A stretch of DNA of 64,000 nucleotides, from the NCBI GenBank assembly GCA_021229015.1, contig CM037778.1, forward strand, positions 13,483,294-13,547,293, given 5' to 3'. Positions 1 to 12,585 of this stretch are shown one piece after another. Positions within the stretch are counted from its first letter, which is position 1. Every line of letters begins with the position of its first letter. The position numbers were made by a program, and so were the translations under genes. Below the pieces are notes generated by a model that had not been told where the DNA came from, made no database searches, and saw only the letters and a list, made by a program, of their open reading frames with translations. The DNA comes from Solen grandis (lineage: Eukaryota; Mollusca; Bivalvia; Adapedonta; Solenidae).

Positions 1-15
1 GCACACACAGTTGTG

Positions 16-543
16 TTATGAGTGCTGGACATCGAGAAAGTCAACAGCAGCTGATGTTGCTGTTTTGTTAAAATCCTCTTTACCAAACACTTTATCATTG
101 TCACATAAGTATGGCTCACTAAAATTAAATACTTTACCCAAAATCAAATTAAGTGCGGACTGGTCATAAAAATGGCAGCCAGAGTAGAGGTACCGAGGTT
201 TGCGCTGGTAGCAGTATCCGGTATTCTGTGACCCTGTTGGACTAATACACTCTTCTACAAGAGCACATTTCACCCAAGGTAACATTATTTTTGACTTTAC
301 AAAATCTGTATTAAATACAATAAGGTGTGAAGTCTTAACAGCTCTGTGGAAATAATAAGTCTCTGGCTTAACATCAAAGTAGGTGAACATCTTGGGATAG
401 GTTATACTAGAAGTCGTGTCCTGTATTGGCCATCCCAAGATCCCGATGTCCGAGGCTTTGGAGAATAGTGCTGCCATATCTGATGTGAGAAAATGTTCCA
501 GAGGGTCGGCCCATACGATAGCCTGATACTCTTTCAAGCCCTC
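16..543 (-). CDS. 3' terminal exon of a DUF1647-like putative glycosyltransferase
   Basis: The exon begins at 543, directly after a pyrimidine-rich acceptor (TTTTTTCCTTTCCAG on the minus strand), and is open to a TAA at 16-18, about 175 codons, entering in phase 0. An upstream in-frame ATG at 561 lies inside the acceptor tract, so it is not the start. The protein has a WAD acidic motif near the beginning, then PWVKCAL-x3-ECI, a Cys pair around a GYCYQRKP stretch, and CHFYDQSALN near the end. I recall this combination from large animal families of uncharacterised Golgi-type nucleotide-sugar transferase-like proteins (DUF1647 and relatives). The W-x-D and DQSA motifs would fit a GT-A type active site, which is inference. 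The 5' exons should lie at higher coordinates but none is visible before the gap at 2401. Substrate unknown. Confidence 0.6.
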   Translation of the reverse strand, partial: EGLKEYQAIVWADPLEHFLTSDMAALFSKASDIGILGWPIQDTTSSITYPKMFTYFDVKPETYYFHRAVKTSHLIVFNTDFVKSKIMLPWVKCALVEECISPTGSQNTGYCYQRKPRYLYSGCHFYDQSALNLILGKVFNFSEPYLCDNDKVFGKEDFNKTATSAAVDFLDVQHS

Positions 544-695
544 CTGGAAAGGAAAAAACATTCTGAGTATGCAGAATCAGGCCGGAAATTCTTGATTTAT
601 CTACCATACAAGTTTTTCTTTACTCCTGATGATGGCAATATAACTAACTTAGATGGGTATTCCTCGGAACACAGTAAGGGTGAGCATCAAACAAT
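544..695. other. intron start upstream of the DUF1647-like exon
   Basis: This holds the acceptor tract of the minus-strand exon. I see no other supported feature. A short open frame on the plus strand here is antisense to the real exon. Confidence 0.5.
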
Positions 696-1890
696 AACAA
701 GAGCCATGTTGACATGGCCATCCCCCGCCGAATGCTTGTTGCTCTTTAGAAGATGTGTTGGAGAGTAGAAAATTTTTAAAAGAAAATATTTGGTAATGTA
801 GACTGATGTTTAAAGTGATTATAGATATGAAACCCATGTGAAGACCTACAAATTCCCCCCCCCCCTTTTTTTTGATACCTCAAATACTTTTTGAGTTATG
901 CGCCAGACAAAAAATAAGTCTGAAAAATAACAAAGCGCAATACCTCAAAACTTATGAAAGGTAGAGTTAGCATTCTTGTGCACTGCTCTTCTCCTCAATA
1001 AGATCTATCCACCAATGAAATATCATGTTGATACCTCAAGTAAGTCTGAACTAGAAATGTGTCCATAGGACATGAATTCCCCCACCTTAGTGCTATGTCA
1101 CAAATCTGAAATTGTTTGTTTGTTGTTGCGTTTAACGTCCCATCGACAGTATTTCAGTCATTTGGAGACAATGTCTACTTGAGACTGATATAGTGCTGCC
1201 ACACTGCAATATTACGCCCTAGACACGTGGCATGATACCACACCCAGTCTCATTATCCTGACAGCGGGCAAACCAGTCCTTATACTGAGCGCCAAGCAAG
1301 GGAGTTATACCAGTATCATTTTTATCGATTTTTGGCCTGCTATAGCCAATTAAACATTGGTTAATTGGTTTTGTTCTCAGCCTTTTCATAGCTGCAGTAA
1401 CTACACCAATATTTTCTCTAGCACTTTTTCTGTATGCATGTTACATAAATATCAACTTTGAAGTCAATCCCTGTATTAGTATTCAAGTTATGCTCTGGAC
1501 TAACTTTCAGAACAAAGGACAATAATTCCAAATTACTTGACTGAGAGTTATGGAACTTGGTCACTGCACTTCTCCTGAATGCATGAAGTATCAACTTTGA
1601 ATTCAATCCCAGTTTACCTCTTATAGGTTTTGAGTTATGCTCAGGACAAAATTTAAGTATGAAAAAATAACAAAGGGCAATAACTCCTAAATCATACAAA
1701 ATAGTTATGATTCTTGTGCACTGCACTTCTCTTTATTAAGCTCTATCTACCTATGAAGTTTCATGGTGATACCTCTTATAGGTTTTGAGTTACGCTCTGG
1801 ACAAACTTTTAGGACGGACGGAAGGATATACGTACAGATGGACAAAGGCAAATCTATATGCCCTTTCCCATAAGTGCTGGGGTCATAAAA
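696..1890 (-). mobile_element. tandem-core non-autonomous element, family 3 (hairpin + CTCTTGTT end)
   Basis: Read on the minus strand, the element ends with a short hairpin (GGCCATGT, two-base spacer, ACATGGC) followed by TCTTGTT at about 696-716. The plus-strand copy at 23594-24008 has the same end in the opposite orientation. The body is degenerate monomers with recurring phrases such as GTGCACTGCACTTCT, TTTTGAGTTATGCTC and AATAACAAAGGGCAATAAC. The 5' side near 1810-1880 contains a GGACGGACGG run. A SINE is inserted at 1113-1345. There is no coding capacity. The architecture matches the other tandem-core families in the window. Confidence 0.6.
1113..1345 (-). mobile_element. tRNA-headed SINE body, minus orientation
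   Basis: The reverse complement matches the body of the full SINE at 38449-38757: the GGTACTGG-like start, CTTGGCGCTCAG, GTGGTATCATGCCACGTG, AGTAGACATTGTCTCC, and the tail ACGTTAAACGCAACAA. The tRNA-like head is not recognisable here, so the copy is 5' truncated or decayed. It interrupts the family 3 tandem element and is therefore younger than it. Confidence 0.7.
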
Positions 1891-2400
1891 TAACAAAGGG
1901 CTATTAAAAATCATGAAATTGATTTTGGTTTTTAACCCACAAGTTATCCTTTATAATATAAAAGCTAGGTCCTATCATTTGATGCCAACACCCTCATATA
2001 AAACTTAAAAAGGGATCCCTATCTATTTGCCATGCTAAGCTTGGGACACAACAAGCAATATTTTGGACTCGGATATATTGTACTTCAATGCCTCTTAAGT
2101 TTGAATGCATCTATCATATTTTCTTACAAAATTAACAAAGGGAGTAATAAAAAATTATTGGAGATTCAAAGGTAGAGTTACAGTTCCTGAGCAAAGTACT
2201 TCAATACCTCATAAGGTACCTGTGATCCAAGTTTGAAGTGAATTTATCCTATAGTGCAGAACTTATGCTCAAAACATTTATCTATTAATCAACTAAGGGG
2301 GATTATTCAAGAATTAGATGAGCTAGAGTTATGATTCTTGTGCACTGCACTTCTACACCTCATCATGTATACATTATACAGGTTTCGTGTGAGACCAAGC
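1891..2400. repeat. decayed tandem monomers up to the gap
   Basis: The monomer phrase 'AGAGTTA-GATTCTTGTGCACTGCACTTCT', seen near 1690-1730, recurs imperfectly at about 2170-2210 and 2325-2355. This is therefore older material of the family 3 type. No exon is recognisable. An open frame starting at 2331 runs only through the N run and is not a gene. Confidence 0.45.
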
Positions 2401-2500
2401 NNNNNNNNNNNNNNNNNNNNNNNNNNNNNNNNNNNNNNNNNNNNNNNNNNNNNNNNNNNNNNNNNNNNNNNNNNNNNNNNNNNNNNNNNNNNNNNNNNNN
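2401..2500. other. assembly gap (100 N)
   Basis: Exactly 100 N, the usual placeholder for a scaffold join of unknown length. The left side loses the 5' exons of a minus-strand gene and the right side starts abruptly inside a BAZ1B exon. The true distance, and even the adjacency, is uncertain. Confidence 0.95.
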
Positions 2501-2501
2501 C

Positions 2502-3083
2502 AAGACGCTAGTGGGCATGTATGTTGCTAAAGCTGCTAAGATCCTCACATCATCCCAGATATCCAAACTTCCTCCTGACATCAAGGAAAGAGTGCAGAAG
2601 AAATTTGATTTGATACAGGAAAAACAGAAAATGTAAGTAATTCAGTTGAAACACAGGGACTACATTTTGTATAAAATTAGTCATTCCTCCTTCGAACTTC
2701 TTTCACTGAGAAGCTTACCCTTTTCCTTTTGAGTACTTAGGTACAACTATGTAAACTGACATTTATTAGTTCACTGAAATTTGAATGGTGTATGAACCAA
2801 TGGATTTTTTTAAGATTAGAGCTACAGTATTGCATGAGCAAACTGAGGAGGAACTGATCATATAGCTCCTAAATGGAGCTCTTATTATTATTATCTGCTC
2901 TGTCTGCCAAGGCATCAAAACACATCTGTATGAGGTAATGGGTTAAAATATTTTTTGTGTGTGTGTTTTCTCAGGGCTAGAATGAGTGAGAAAGAAAAGA
3001 AAGAGTATCTTGCAGAGAAGGCAGCTAAAAAGAGAGAGGAGCTCAAACAGAAGATGAAGGAGAAGAAGAAATATCTGAGCAAG
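2502..3083 (+). CDS. baz1b: BAZ1B exons 1-2 of this contig: charged helical linker before the DDT domain
   Basis: The two exons (2502-2632 and 2975-3083) encode LPPDIKERVQKKF followed by a long Lys/Glu helix (MSEKEKKEYLAEKAAKKREE). This is the conserved segment just N-terminal of DDT in WSTF proteins. The donor at 2633 splits an ATG codon that is restored by the G at 2975. The first exon is cut by the gap, so its true start is unknown. Confidence 0.88.
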
Positions 3084-6000
3084 GTGAGTGTTGCGGGAAC
3101 TTTAAGTACTCAAAAGTTTTAAGCTTCCAACAATATCTTACAACTTGCTAAACTTTTTAGTTGAAATTCAGTTATGAAAAAAATGTATATATTATTGTAC
3201 TATACGAAGATTTTTTTTTTCATTTGAATAGTGTAAAATATATGGTGAGTAGTGTATTTCAAGTGAAAATTTGTTGTATTTTCATAATTTATGATTGTAG
3301 GAATTTGTAACAAAAAAGATCTCATGTTCTGCTTAATGGCCACTTAAAAGAGGGTCTAAATTTTTTTTTGTTTCTAAATCATAGTTTGTTGACCATGTAT
3401 CACATCATCTACTGATGCAGCATTATGTCTTGTCTCAAGTTTTCATTCATACAAGGATAGAAAAACATAACAGGTTGATTTAAACTTCCATAAACATTTC
3501 AAAACATTTGATCTGTGGTGTCATCAAATTGTATCTTTTTTTTTTCTTTTTTTTTTTTGTAAAAAGAAATATGAGGACACTGACCTGGATTTAACCCCAC
3601 TACCTGATCCCAAAGCTGTGCCTACACCTGATGGAATGCCCAACGAAATATTTGGTGACGTTGCCATGGTTACAGAGTTTATATCATGTTACTCAGGTCT
3701 TCTGATGCCAGAAAGTGAAAGTCCGGTCTATACAGGTAAAACAAAAGTATTTCCTCTTTTGAAGGGACATACAAATAACAATTTTAGTTAGGTGGACAGT
3801 TTGATATATGTTTATAGACAGAAAACAGATTCTAGTATAACTCCATTGATTTGACATTTGATGAACAAGTGTAGTTCATAGACTGGTTGGCTAGGTTTCA
3901 AGACAATGTGTGGTATCATGCCACATGTCCACAGATTGGTACTGCATTAGGGCAATAATTCATGTTCTTGAAAGTATTGAAATATTGTTTAATATAGGAT
4001 AGAAGAGTACAAAGTTAACCCTTTCCCTCATATAGACTCATTTTGATGCACTCAATAGGTACCACATAAAGCCTGATCTGCAGAAAACCACAGTTAAACC
4101 TTACCAAATTGAATTATAAAGTCCTCATTTCCAGACCACTGAGGAGCAGCGAACAGCATAAAACCTGATCAGCCTGCGAGTTACTCGCAGGCTGATCTGG
4201 TTTTATGTTGTTCGCATAGTTTTTCATGGTTTCCTCTATGAGGGAAAGGGTTAAGTTATGCTTCACATCACAAATGGTAAATTCATGATTCATTATGTGT
4301 TAATTTTTGTACGAATGCCCGTCATTATGAGCTTGTCTTAACAACAATTGTGACTGCTCTTTCAGATGACCTGATGAAGGCCCTTGCGTCGGGTAAGGAC
4401 GGTTTTGTCTACCTGAGTAATGTGGTGATGATCCTTCTCCAGACTCTGTTACAAGATCAGCTGGCGAAGGTGAGATTCCAGGACATGCATAGTATACTTT
4501 GTAGATAAAGATTAAGGATGTTTCTTCATTAAATTTTTGCTATTTACCACAGAATCATAATTCCTCAAAACCAGCAAAATATTACTATATTTTCCCTGAT
4601 ATATGATAAAAATGGTAAATGCTAATTGAAACTTGAGTAACGGTCTGCAAATTGACATGTACATGAAATTGATATGTATACCTATCTGCCTAAGTAATGA
4701 TTGCCAAATTTCTAGATTTAGGGGTTACTGGTTTGGTTCACTACCAAGTTTTAAAAGATGGTAACAGTAGCGCATTTTCCTATTCCTACCTAAGGTCTTC
4801 TCAGATTTAAGGGAGAATATAATTTTTGATATGAATTTAAGTATCTTCCCCTTCATATAGACTCATTATGATGCATTGGCAAACACAGCAACCCAGGTCA
4901 GACAGCTCCCAGATCCCATAGGAGCTGTCTGATCAGGGTCTTATCTGTTTGCTTATATGATATTGTAGCTAAGTTTCTTCACAGTTTGTGTGGCAATGAA
5001 AAAATAATTATTTCATGCACTACTTTAGTTAATTAATATTCATCAAGTCATAAATTTGTACATGAATATTCATGAGGTAAAGGATTGAAGATATTGCTTG
5101 TTCTCACATCCAGGATTATAAGGAAGTTAGAGTTCGGCTGGCAGACATCTCTGTAACGCCTTACTCTACATCGGAACTAGTCCGATTGTGTCTCCGCAAA
5201 CAGGATTTTGCGGACGATGGCAGCGACAACAGTGAGGACCTGGAGGATGAGGCAGGAGAAGTGGTAAGTATTGAATTGTATTAAAGATGGTGGGCGTCTC
5301 CTGATTTGATCTTATTTGAGAATAGAATTTGCTTGTTTATGAAGGATTGCATAAATATTGGAAAGGAATTTGGCAAGTATCCTGGATTGCTGATTGAAAA
5401 TCTTGGCCAGAATCTTTTTTTTAGCATTTTAACCAACTTGTTTACTTATTTCAGGCACTTGTTCTGGTGGTCATTAGAGCGTATGCCCCATAACCAGACG
5501 GTTGTGGGCCTGATTCACATCTGTGACATACCAGTCATTTAAAATGGTACTGGTATATCTCCTGTCAATACGTAAGGGTAATCCCAGAACTGGCTTGCCC
5601 TGTGTCGGGATAATTTTACCAAGTGTGGTATTTTTCCACTTGCTTGTGGAGTGTTACAGCATTGCAGCTGCACATTCAAATTACTGAAATATTCTCAATG
5701 GCACCCAAGCATACAAATAAACAATAATTTGAGGGTTCCTTGAGTACTCATGTGGGATCTTCTGTATATGACAGCCTGACGACCTGGTACAGCATTTGGA
5801 GAGTCAGTCACTACACCAGCTGACCACGGAACAGAAAGTACAGATCCTGAAGGGGCTGTGTCTGCGGGTGATGAACACCTACTCTGTACAGGACCACATG
5901 GAGGAGAAGCAGCAGGCTGCCTCTCGTTTGTGGTCAGTTTCAGAGAATGTCTTTTTCTTCCTCTTCTTCCTATTTTCCTCCCCTTTTTCTCTTATCTTCC

Positions 6001-9000
6001 TCTGATTCTTCTCCTCTCTTCTGCGGCTTAATCACAATCTTGTGTACCTTTGAAATTTTGTGATTGTATGAGTTTGCCTAACTAAATTAAAGAATTGTGA
6101 ACTTAGATGAAATTATTTTTATAGCAGCCAAAGTTTTTATGTAGCAATTCAGTTTTGGCAGTATTTTGATTAAATCTAGTTTATTTGTTGCATCATACAA
6201 AGAATTATCTTTTAAATAAATTTCTAGGAGAGAGAAATTGTCACAGTACAAAAGTGACAAAGAAAAGAAAGCTGAGGAGAAACTGAAAAAGAAAGAGGCT
6301 AAAATTGCTGAGAAAGAGGCAAAGAATGGTGAACTAGAGACCAAAGACAAAGACCAGAAGAAAGAATTGCAGGGCGAGAGCTGTAAGTAGAGTTTTGCTT
6401 TCTAATGGAGACATTGGTACTGTATATGTTATACAGTTATTGAGAGGAGAGTAGAGTGAAATACTCATCTTGTTAAGTCAGGGTTGTACCAAAGTCACTT
6501 GTGCTGTTGCATCATGCCCTGGTCCTATCATAACCTCAGTATCTGATTAACAGATTTTGATACACTGATTAGATCTTCAGTATCATAGTGGAGTATCTTG
6601 GGTCAAGGTCACTATTACTAAGAATAGAAAAGGGGTGTTTTTGTAACATGAACTAGGACAAAATAGTGCTTTAGAAGTTCAAATTACCTTCAGTGAAAGA
6701 ACAGAATAGATAGTTTATTGCTGAAATAAATACTTTTGACTGAGAAGACAACTATCAAAATATATTAAATGGAATACAATATAGTCCTAGTTTATCTGCC
6801 TAGGAAGGAACTACTATTTTAAGAATTTTCATTCAGTATTTTAATAGTTCCAGGACTGAATGTCCGGGTGTCAGGATAATGTGACTGGGTGTGGTATCAT
6901 GCCACATGCCTACGCCGTGATACTGGTGTATGGCAGCACTATTTGTCTAAAGTAGACATAGTCTCCAACTGACTGAAATACTGTCAGGGAGATGTTAAAT
7001 CTAATAAACAAGCAAACATAAATAGTTCTTGATTGCAAATACTGAATCTTAAATGTTTGATGATGCTTTACTTTATAAATGAACATATTTGTTAATCTCG
7101 ACTACAAATCAAACAGATTGCAACTTCTTTTGTGTATTTCCAGCCAATTTGCTACTGACCCACTTCTATGGGAAGAAGGAAGACGGTCCAGCCTCGGGAA
7201 ACAACAGTGAGAGCACCATGGATGCTGATGACGATGAAGACCTGGCCTCCAAGGTGAAGAGGAGACGTATGACTACAGCCCAGGCTCAGGAACTGAGGCG
7301 TCAGAGAGAAATAGAAGAAAAAATACAGTATGTGGCTCTAGATTTTGATTGACTTGTGAAGGTGATAGCTTTCTAACAAATTATGCCATCAGTTTCTTAC
7401 GGAAATCGATAATGTGGTACGCCATAGAGGGGTAGGGTGGGTAGGCTTTAAACAGGTCTGTGAAAATCTCCTGTTAGAACAGAGATAGTTTTCATACTTG
7501 GAAGGTAGATACGCTATGGGAAGAGGAAGATTGGGATTGATTTTCCAGATGATAGGTTCAAGGTCAATGTTGATAAAAATTGATTTTTCATTTCCATGAA
7601 TTTATTTTAGGAGTGAGGTATGATCATCAAATTTATTAGATAAATACATTATGGGAAGAGTAATATAAGGATTGATTTTCAGGTCAGTAGGGTCAAGGTC
7701 AGTGTTTAAAAAAAAAATGTTTTCCTTGCCTGGGATGACACTTGAAAACCTGGTGGCATGTCATTTGAAATGTTTCCTGTTTAATGAATATATTCATGGT
7801 TAAATGTTATTTTGATATAGTGATTTGATAAAATTTGCTGCTCAAAACAGCTTGTTCACAGATGGTCTCTAAGAATTTGATTTTGACTATATGTGTGTAT
7901 TACATCTATCAGTACCCATCTACAGACACAATGTCACCCAATGCAACTATTCCTGAGCGTTAAAAATTGGGTGGTTTCCCCATCACAGGCAATACAGTCA
8001 CAGACGGTATTGAAACAATATTTAGACTGATAAAATCTATATTTAGATGCATTCACTTTTCCCACATGTCCCACAAAATCGCTACCATGAACTTGTAAAG
8101 ATACCATGTTGCGGAATGTGTCCTTTGGGGAATTTAACTAATTTCATCAAAGTTGCATTTACGAAAATAGCATTTTCCTGTGCAGTGTGACCTACACTTT
8201 CCGAGTTGTTTGTCAGGAAACAGACTTCACCAACATTAATGATGGAGAGTAGATTTTTTTTTTTCAATTTCCACTGATCTCATGTGAATGAGCTGCTTTT
8301 ATATAAGATTCAACAAATAAAAAAAAAAAAAGTTTCAACGTAAACAAAGACATGGAACTTAAGTGGTAAAAGAAAAGTTTCAATTTTGTTTCAGACGACA
8401 GAAGAACATGGAGCTTCTCAAAGAACAGAAAATGAAAGAAAGTTTTGAAAAACAGTTTGTTGTAAGCATTGGATTTTTTTTTTTTTTACTGTTTTCATGC
8501 ATTTCTGCACAGTATTCATCCTTTGCCTTATGTAGACATTTTTTGTCGCCTTGATAAAAAGGCAGACCCAGAATTGGTCTCAGTTTGCATATACTGTATT
8601 GTAGCTCAGGTTCTACATAGAAAATTTCAGTTTCATACACCTTCCAAAGCTTGGTAAATTGGTCGAGTACATTAAATATTTATCAAGTCATTGATTATGG
8701 CATGAATATTCATGAGGTAAAGGGTTAAATTTGAAAGAATTAATCAGTATTGTAAAGGGTTAAAATTGAAAGAATTCATCAGTATTTCACCTACACTCAA
8801 GATTTGAAGTCTATATTCATAGGATACTTTTAGTTTAAAGGTAGAACTTAAGTTGAATATTAGATTCTAAAGAATAGCCTAATTGTCACCCACTGCATTT
8901 GGTGCAGTACAGGGTGCAAAGATCAAGCTGAAAATAAGTGTGACACAATTCCTTGCAGTTATGAGTCTGTTTGTAATGGATGGTTGTGGATCCAGTACCA

Positions 9001-12000
9001 AAGTACTAGTATAGCTTCCTTGATTGGCTCTCCATGCAGCATGCAAATCTGTCATAATGCCAGTGTATGTCTGTTCACTTTGAAAGTAGTAAGTTTTGAT
9101 ATATATATATATATATATTTTACCGCACAAAGGATCAGCATGTAAAATGTTGATTTTGACTGTTTGGATTTTACTGCAATAAGGACTCATATATCTGACG
9201 TAGGCAATTTGTATTACAGGAGGGCTTGCACCAGGCCAAGATTGCTATGAGGCAGGCTCCCATAGGCACAGACAGGAACCATGCCCGATACTGGATCTTC
9301 ACCGACGTCAACCCAGGTCTCTATGTTGAAAAAGGTTTGTATGGATCCAAGTAACTCAGTAGTTTTGGTATTTGAGAGAAGTTCCTGTGTTTGATATTAG
9401 GGCAGGGACATTCATGTATCAACACATGTAGGTTAGAGATGATCACCATCAGAATTATAGAAGTCTTTCTTTTTGACTTTCTAAGAATGATATTCATGTC
9501 TGTGAAGCGTCAAAGGTTGTTACATTGGAAGTTCTTAGTTATAAAGTGTGATTTGTCAGTTGTCACTAAAAAGCCTGTTGAACAGGTAAGCTTCATATCC
9601 ATATTCAGCTCCCTGTGCAGACAACAGTCTCATGAAAGGCTCCCTTAAATTTGCATATTCGGAATTAAAAGCCTTGACCACATCAGCCTTGCTAGGACGG
9701 TCTTGTTGATTGATCGTTTGCATATATATGCATGTATGTATATATGACACTTGTACATACAGCAATGTCCCTATAATGACACCATATACAAAGGGCAAAT
9801 GGAAGATAAAGGGTAAAAAAAGCATACTTGTTGTAATTATTTTTTATCACAGAAATATATTTCCATACTGATGTTCTAATAAAAAAACCTATTCCATTAT
9901 TTTTAACAAATGCAAATCTTCGTTGCCTATTATTATCATACGTTAAACAACCCCTGAATTCTGAGCTGTAAGTACAGTCTGTATATGAAATAACGGGTTG
10001 CAAGCATTAGTATTAAAGTCACTGATTAATCAGAAAGACGGGATGATTAATTGACGTTTCTGTGTCACCTGCTGTAAGCAGAGGTTACATATTGGGATCA
10101 CTTTTTTTTTAGCTCACCTGAGCACGTGTGCTCAGGATGAGCTTTTAGGATCGATGAATGTCCGTCGTCCGTCCGTCGTCCACAATTTGTTTGTTTGCAC
10201 TCTAGCATCTTCATTTTATGAGCAATTATCTTCAAACTTTAAAACAATGTTTATAACCATAAAATCTCGGCCAAGTTCGATTATGGCTGATATCGGAACA
10301 TTAGGTCAGGAGTTATGCCCCTTTTAAAATTCAAAAAAGCCAGATTTCACATTGTTTGCACTCTAGCATCTTCATTTCTTTAGCAATTGCATTCAAACTT
10401 AATGACATTGTTTATAACCAAATAATCTCAGCCAAGTTCAATTTTGGCTGATATCGGACCATTAGGTCAGGAGTTACACCCCTTATATTATTTAAAAAAG
10501 TCAGATTGCACTTTGTTTGCACTCTAGCATCTTTATTTTTTAGGTCATTGTCTTTAAATTTTATAACAATGTTTATAACCATCAAATTTTGGCTAAGTTG
10601 GATTATGGCTGAAATTGGACCCTTAGGTCAGGAGTTACGCCCCTTTTAAAATTGAAAAAAGCCAGATTTCACTTTGCCCTCTAGGTCAAATCTTAGAAAA
10701 ACCTTGTGAACACTCTAGAGGCCACAGTTTTAACCCAATCTTCATGAAACTTGGTCAGGATGTTTGTCTACATGATATCTCTGATGATTCGAAATTGGGT
10801 CATGTGGGGTCAAAAACTAGGTCACCAGGTCAGATCTTAGAAAAACCTTGTGAACACTTTAGAGGCCATAGTTTTAGCCCAATCTTCATGAAACTTGGTC
10901 AGAATGTTTTTCTACATAATATCTCTGATGGGTTCGAAATTGGGTCATGTTGGGTCAAAAACTAGGTCACCAGATAAATTCAGGTAGGATCAAAATGTAG
11001 GCCACTTAGTCAAATGTTAGAAAAACACTTTAGATGCCAGATTTTTTGTCATTTTGCCTAACACAGCCATCTTTATCAGGTGAGCGACACAGGGCCATCT
11101 TGGCCCTCTTGTTTCATCTGTCCATCCGTCCATTTGTCTGTCACACTTTTTCTGTCCAGTTTCAGCAGGTGACATGTGTTCCAGAGAAAACTCTTGGTTT
11201 TTTCTGACTGTTTCCTTACACTAGTATGGACATGTTTTAGGGTGGGTAGGAGAAGAAATGGAGTATACGTGTCAGAAAGAGGACAGCAATGAGGAGGATG
11301 TGGACTCTAGTTCCTCTGAGGAGGAAGACGATGCTCAAGAGGTAGACGGTCAGTCCTCCGGCAGAAAACCCCGGGCGAGGAAGTCAAAGTGTCTTGATAC
11401 AACGTAGGTATTTGGTTGATGGCTGCAGTGTGATGATTAATGATTATGCTTGCAGTATAATTTTAACCTTTGGAAAATTTAATTTGTTATATGTTTAATC
11501 TTCATTTAACTGTCATGTCTGTTAAGCGGTCACTTTCTATTGTTCCCTTGACTGACTGCATTAGACAGGTTTGTGGTATGTGTGTATGGTTGTGTTCTAT
11601 GATGTCAATGAAGGCATTATTTGTTCTGTTAAATCATACGTTTGGGATAGAAGTAGGTAGTAATTTACTAGATTAGATTTGTGTAAATAGCGAATTCAGT
11701 GGTAACAATATGAATACAAAAGACATCTGTAGCAGCAGCCAAAACCTTTTACCTCATGAATATTCATGTACAAACTTAAAAACTTCATGGATGTTAATTA
11801 ACTTGGCTTTAAAACGGTTTATGAAACAACAGGTTTTCCTTTGCTTAGCAAACAATAGAATCTGAGGTACAATATTGTATAAGCAAACAGGGGAGACACT
11901 GATCAGACAGCTCCTTAGAACAAGCTGTCTAAACCGGGTCTGCTCTATTTTCAAGTGAGTCAGAAGGAGTCCATATGAGGCAAAGATGGTAAAATGAACA

Positions 12001-12548
12001 TTTAATTGATAGTACAAGTAAAAGAACAAAGCAATTACAACAGTGATGTTCTTGATATTTTCTCGGTATATATATATGGAATTAATAGGGAAGCTATGTG
12101 CATTGCAGAGTTCCCCACATCGGTCAGAACCTGTGGTTTTTCTATGACAACATCAAGGACGTTGACACCCTTATTGAGGCTCTCCATCCCCAGGGGTCCC
12201 GGGAAAGTGACCTGAAGAAGGAACTGCTGAAACGACATGAAGAGATTGCAGAAACCCTTACTAAAATCAAACGGTTGGTAGATGACTGTCCTTTTTCCTT
12301 GATTGATCATTTTGGTCTTTCTCTCAAGGTTTCAGTTAAATGCAGTCATGCAAATATGAAGTTTCAGTACTTATGATCATTAGGATGCAGGAAGTGGGCT
12401 GTATTGTTACTGCTGTGACATGGGAGCTATGTAGGAATCTGGCATCCATCCTATTTGACAAAAAATTGCACATGAACATACTGTTGTATCCAGGCCAGTG
12501 GTAGTTGTATTAATCACTTTGAGTGATAACTAGTTGTACCCACCACTT

Positions 12549-12585
<37 letters not shown>

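Noticed and set aside
2331..2636. 101-codon open frame across the gap
   Set aside because: The middle is N; only the part from 2502 is real coding (BAZ1B) and the upstream part is repeat sequence.
10744..10965. 73-codon open frame (MKLGQDVCLHDISD type), and a similar one at 46301-46516
   Set aside because: It is the translation of the family 1 monomer; the unit happens to be open in one frame and the stop positions follow the repeat, not a gene.
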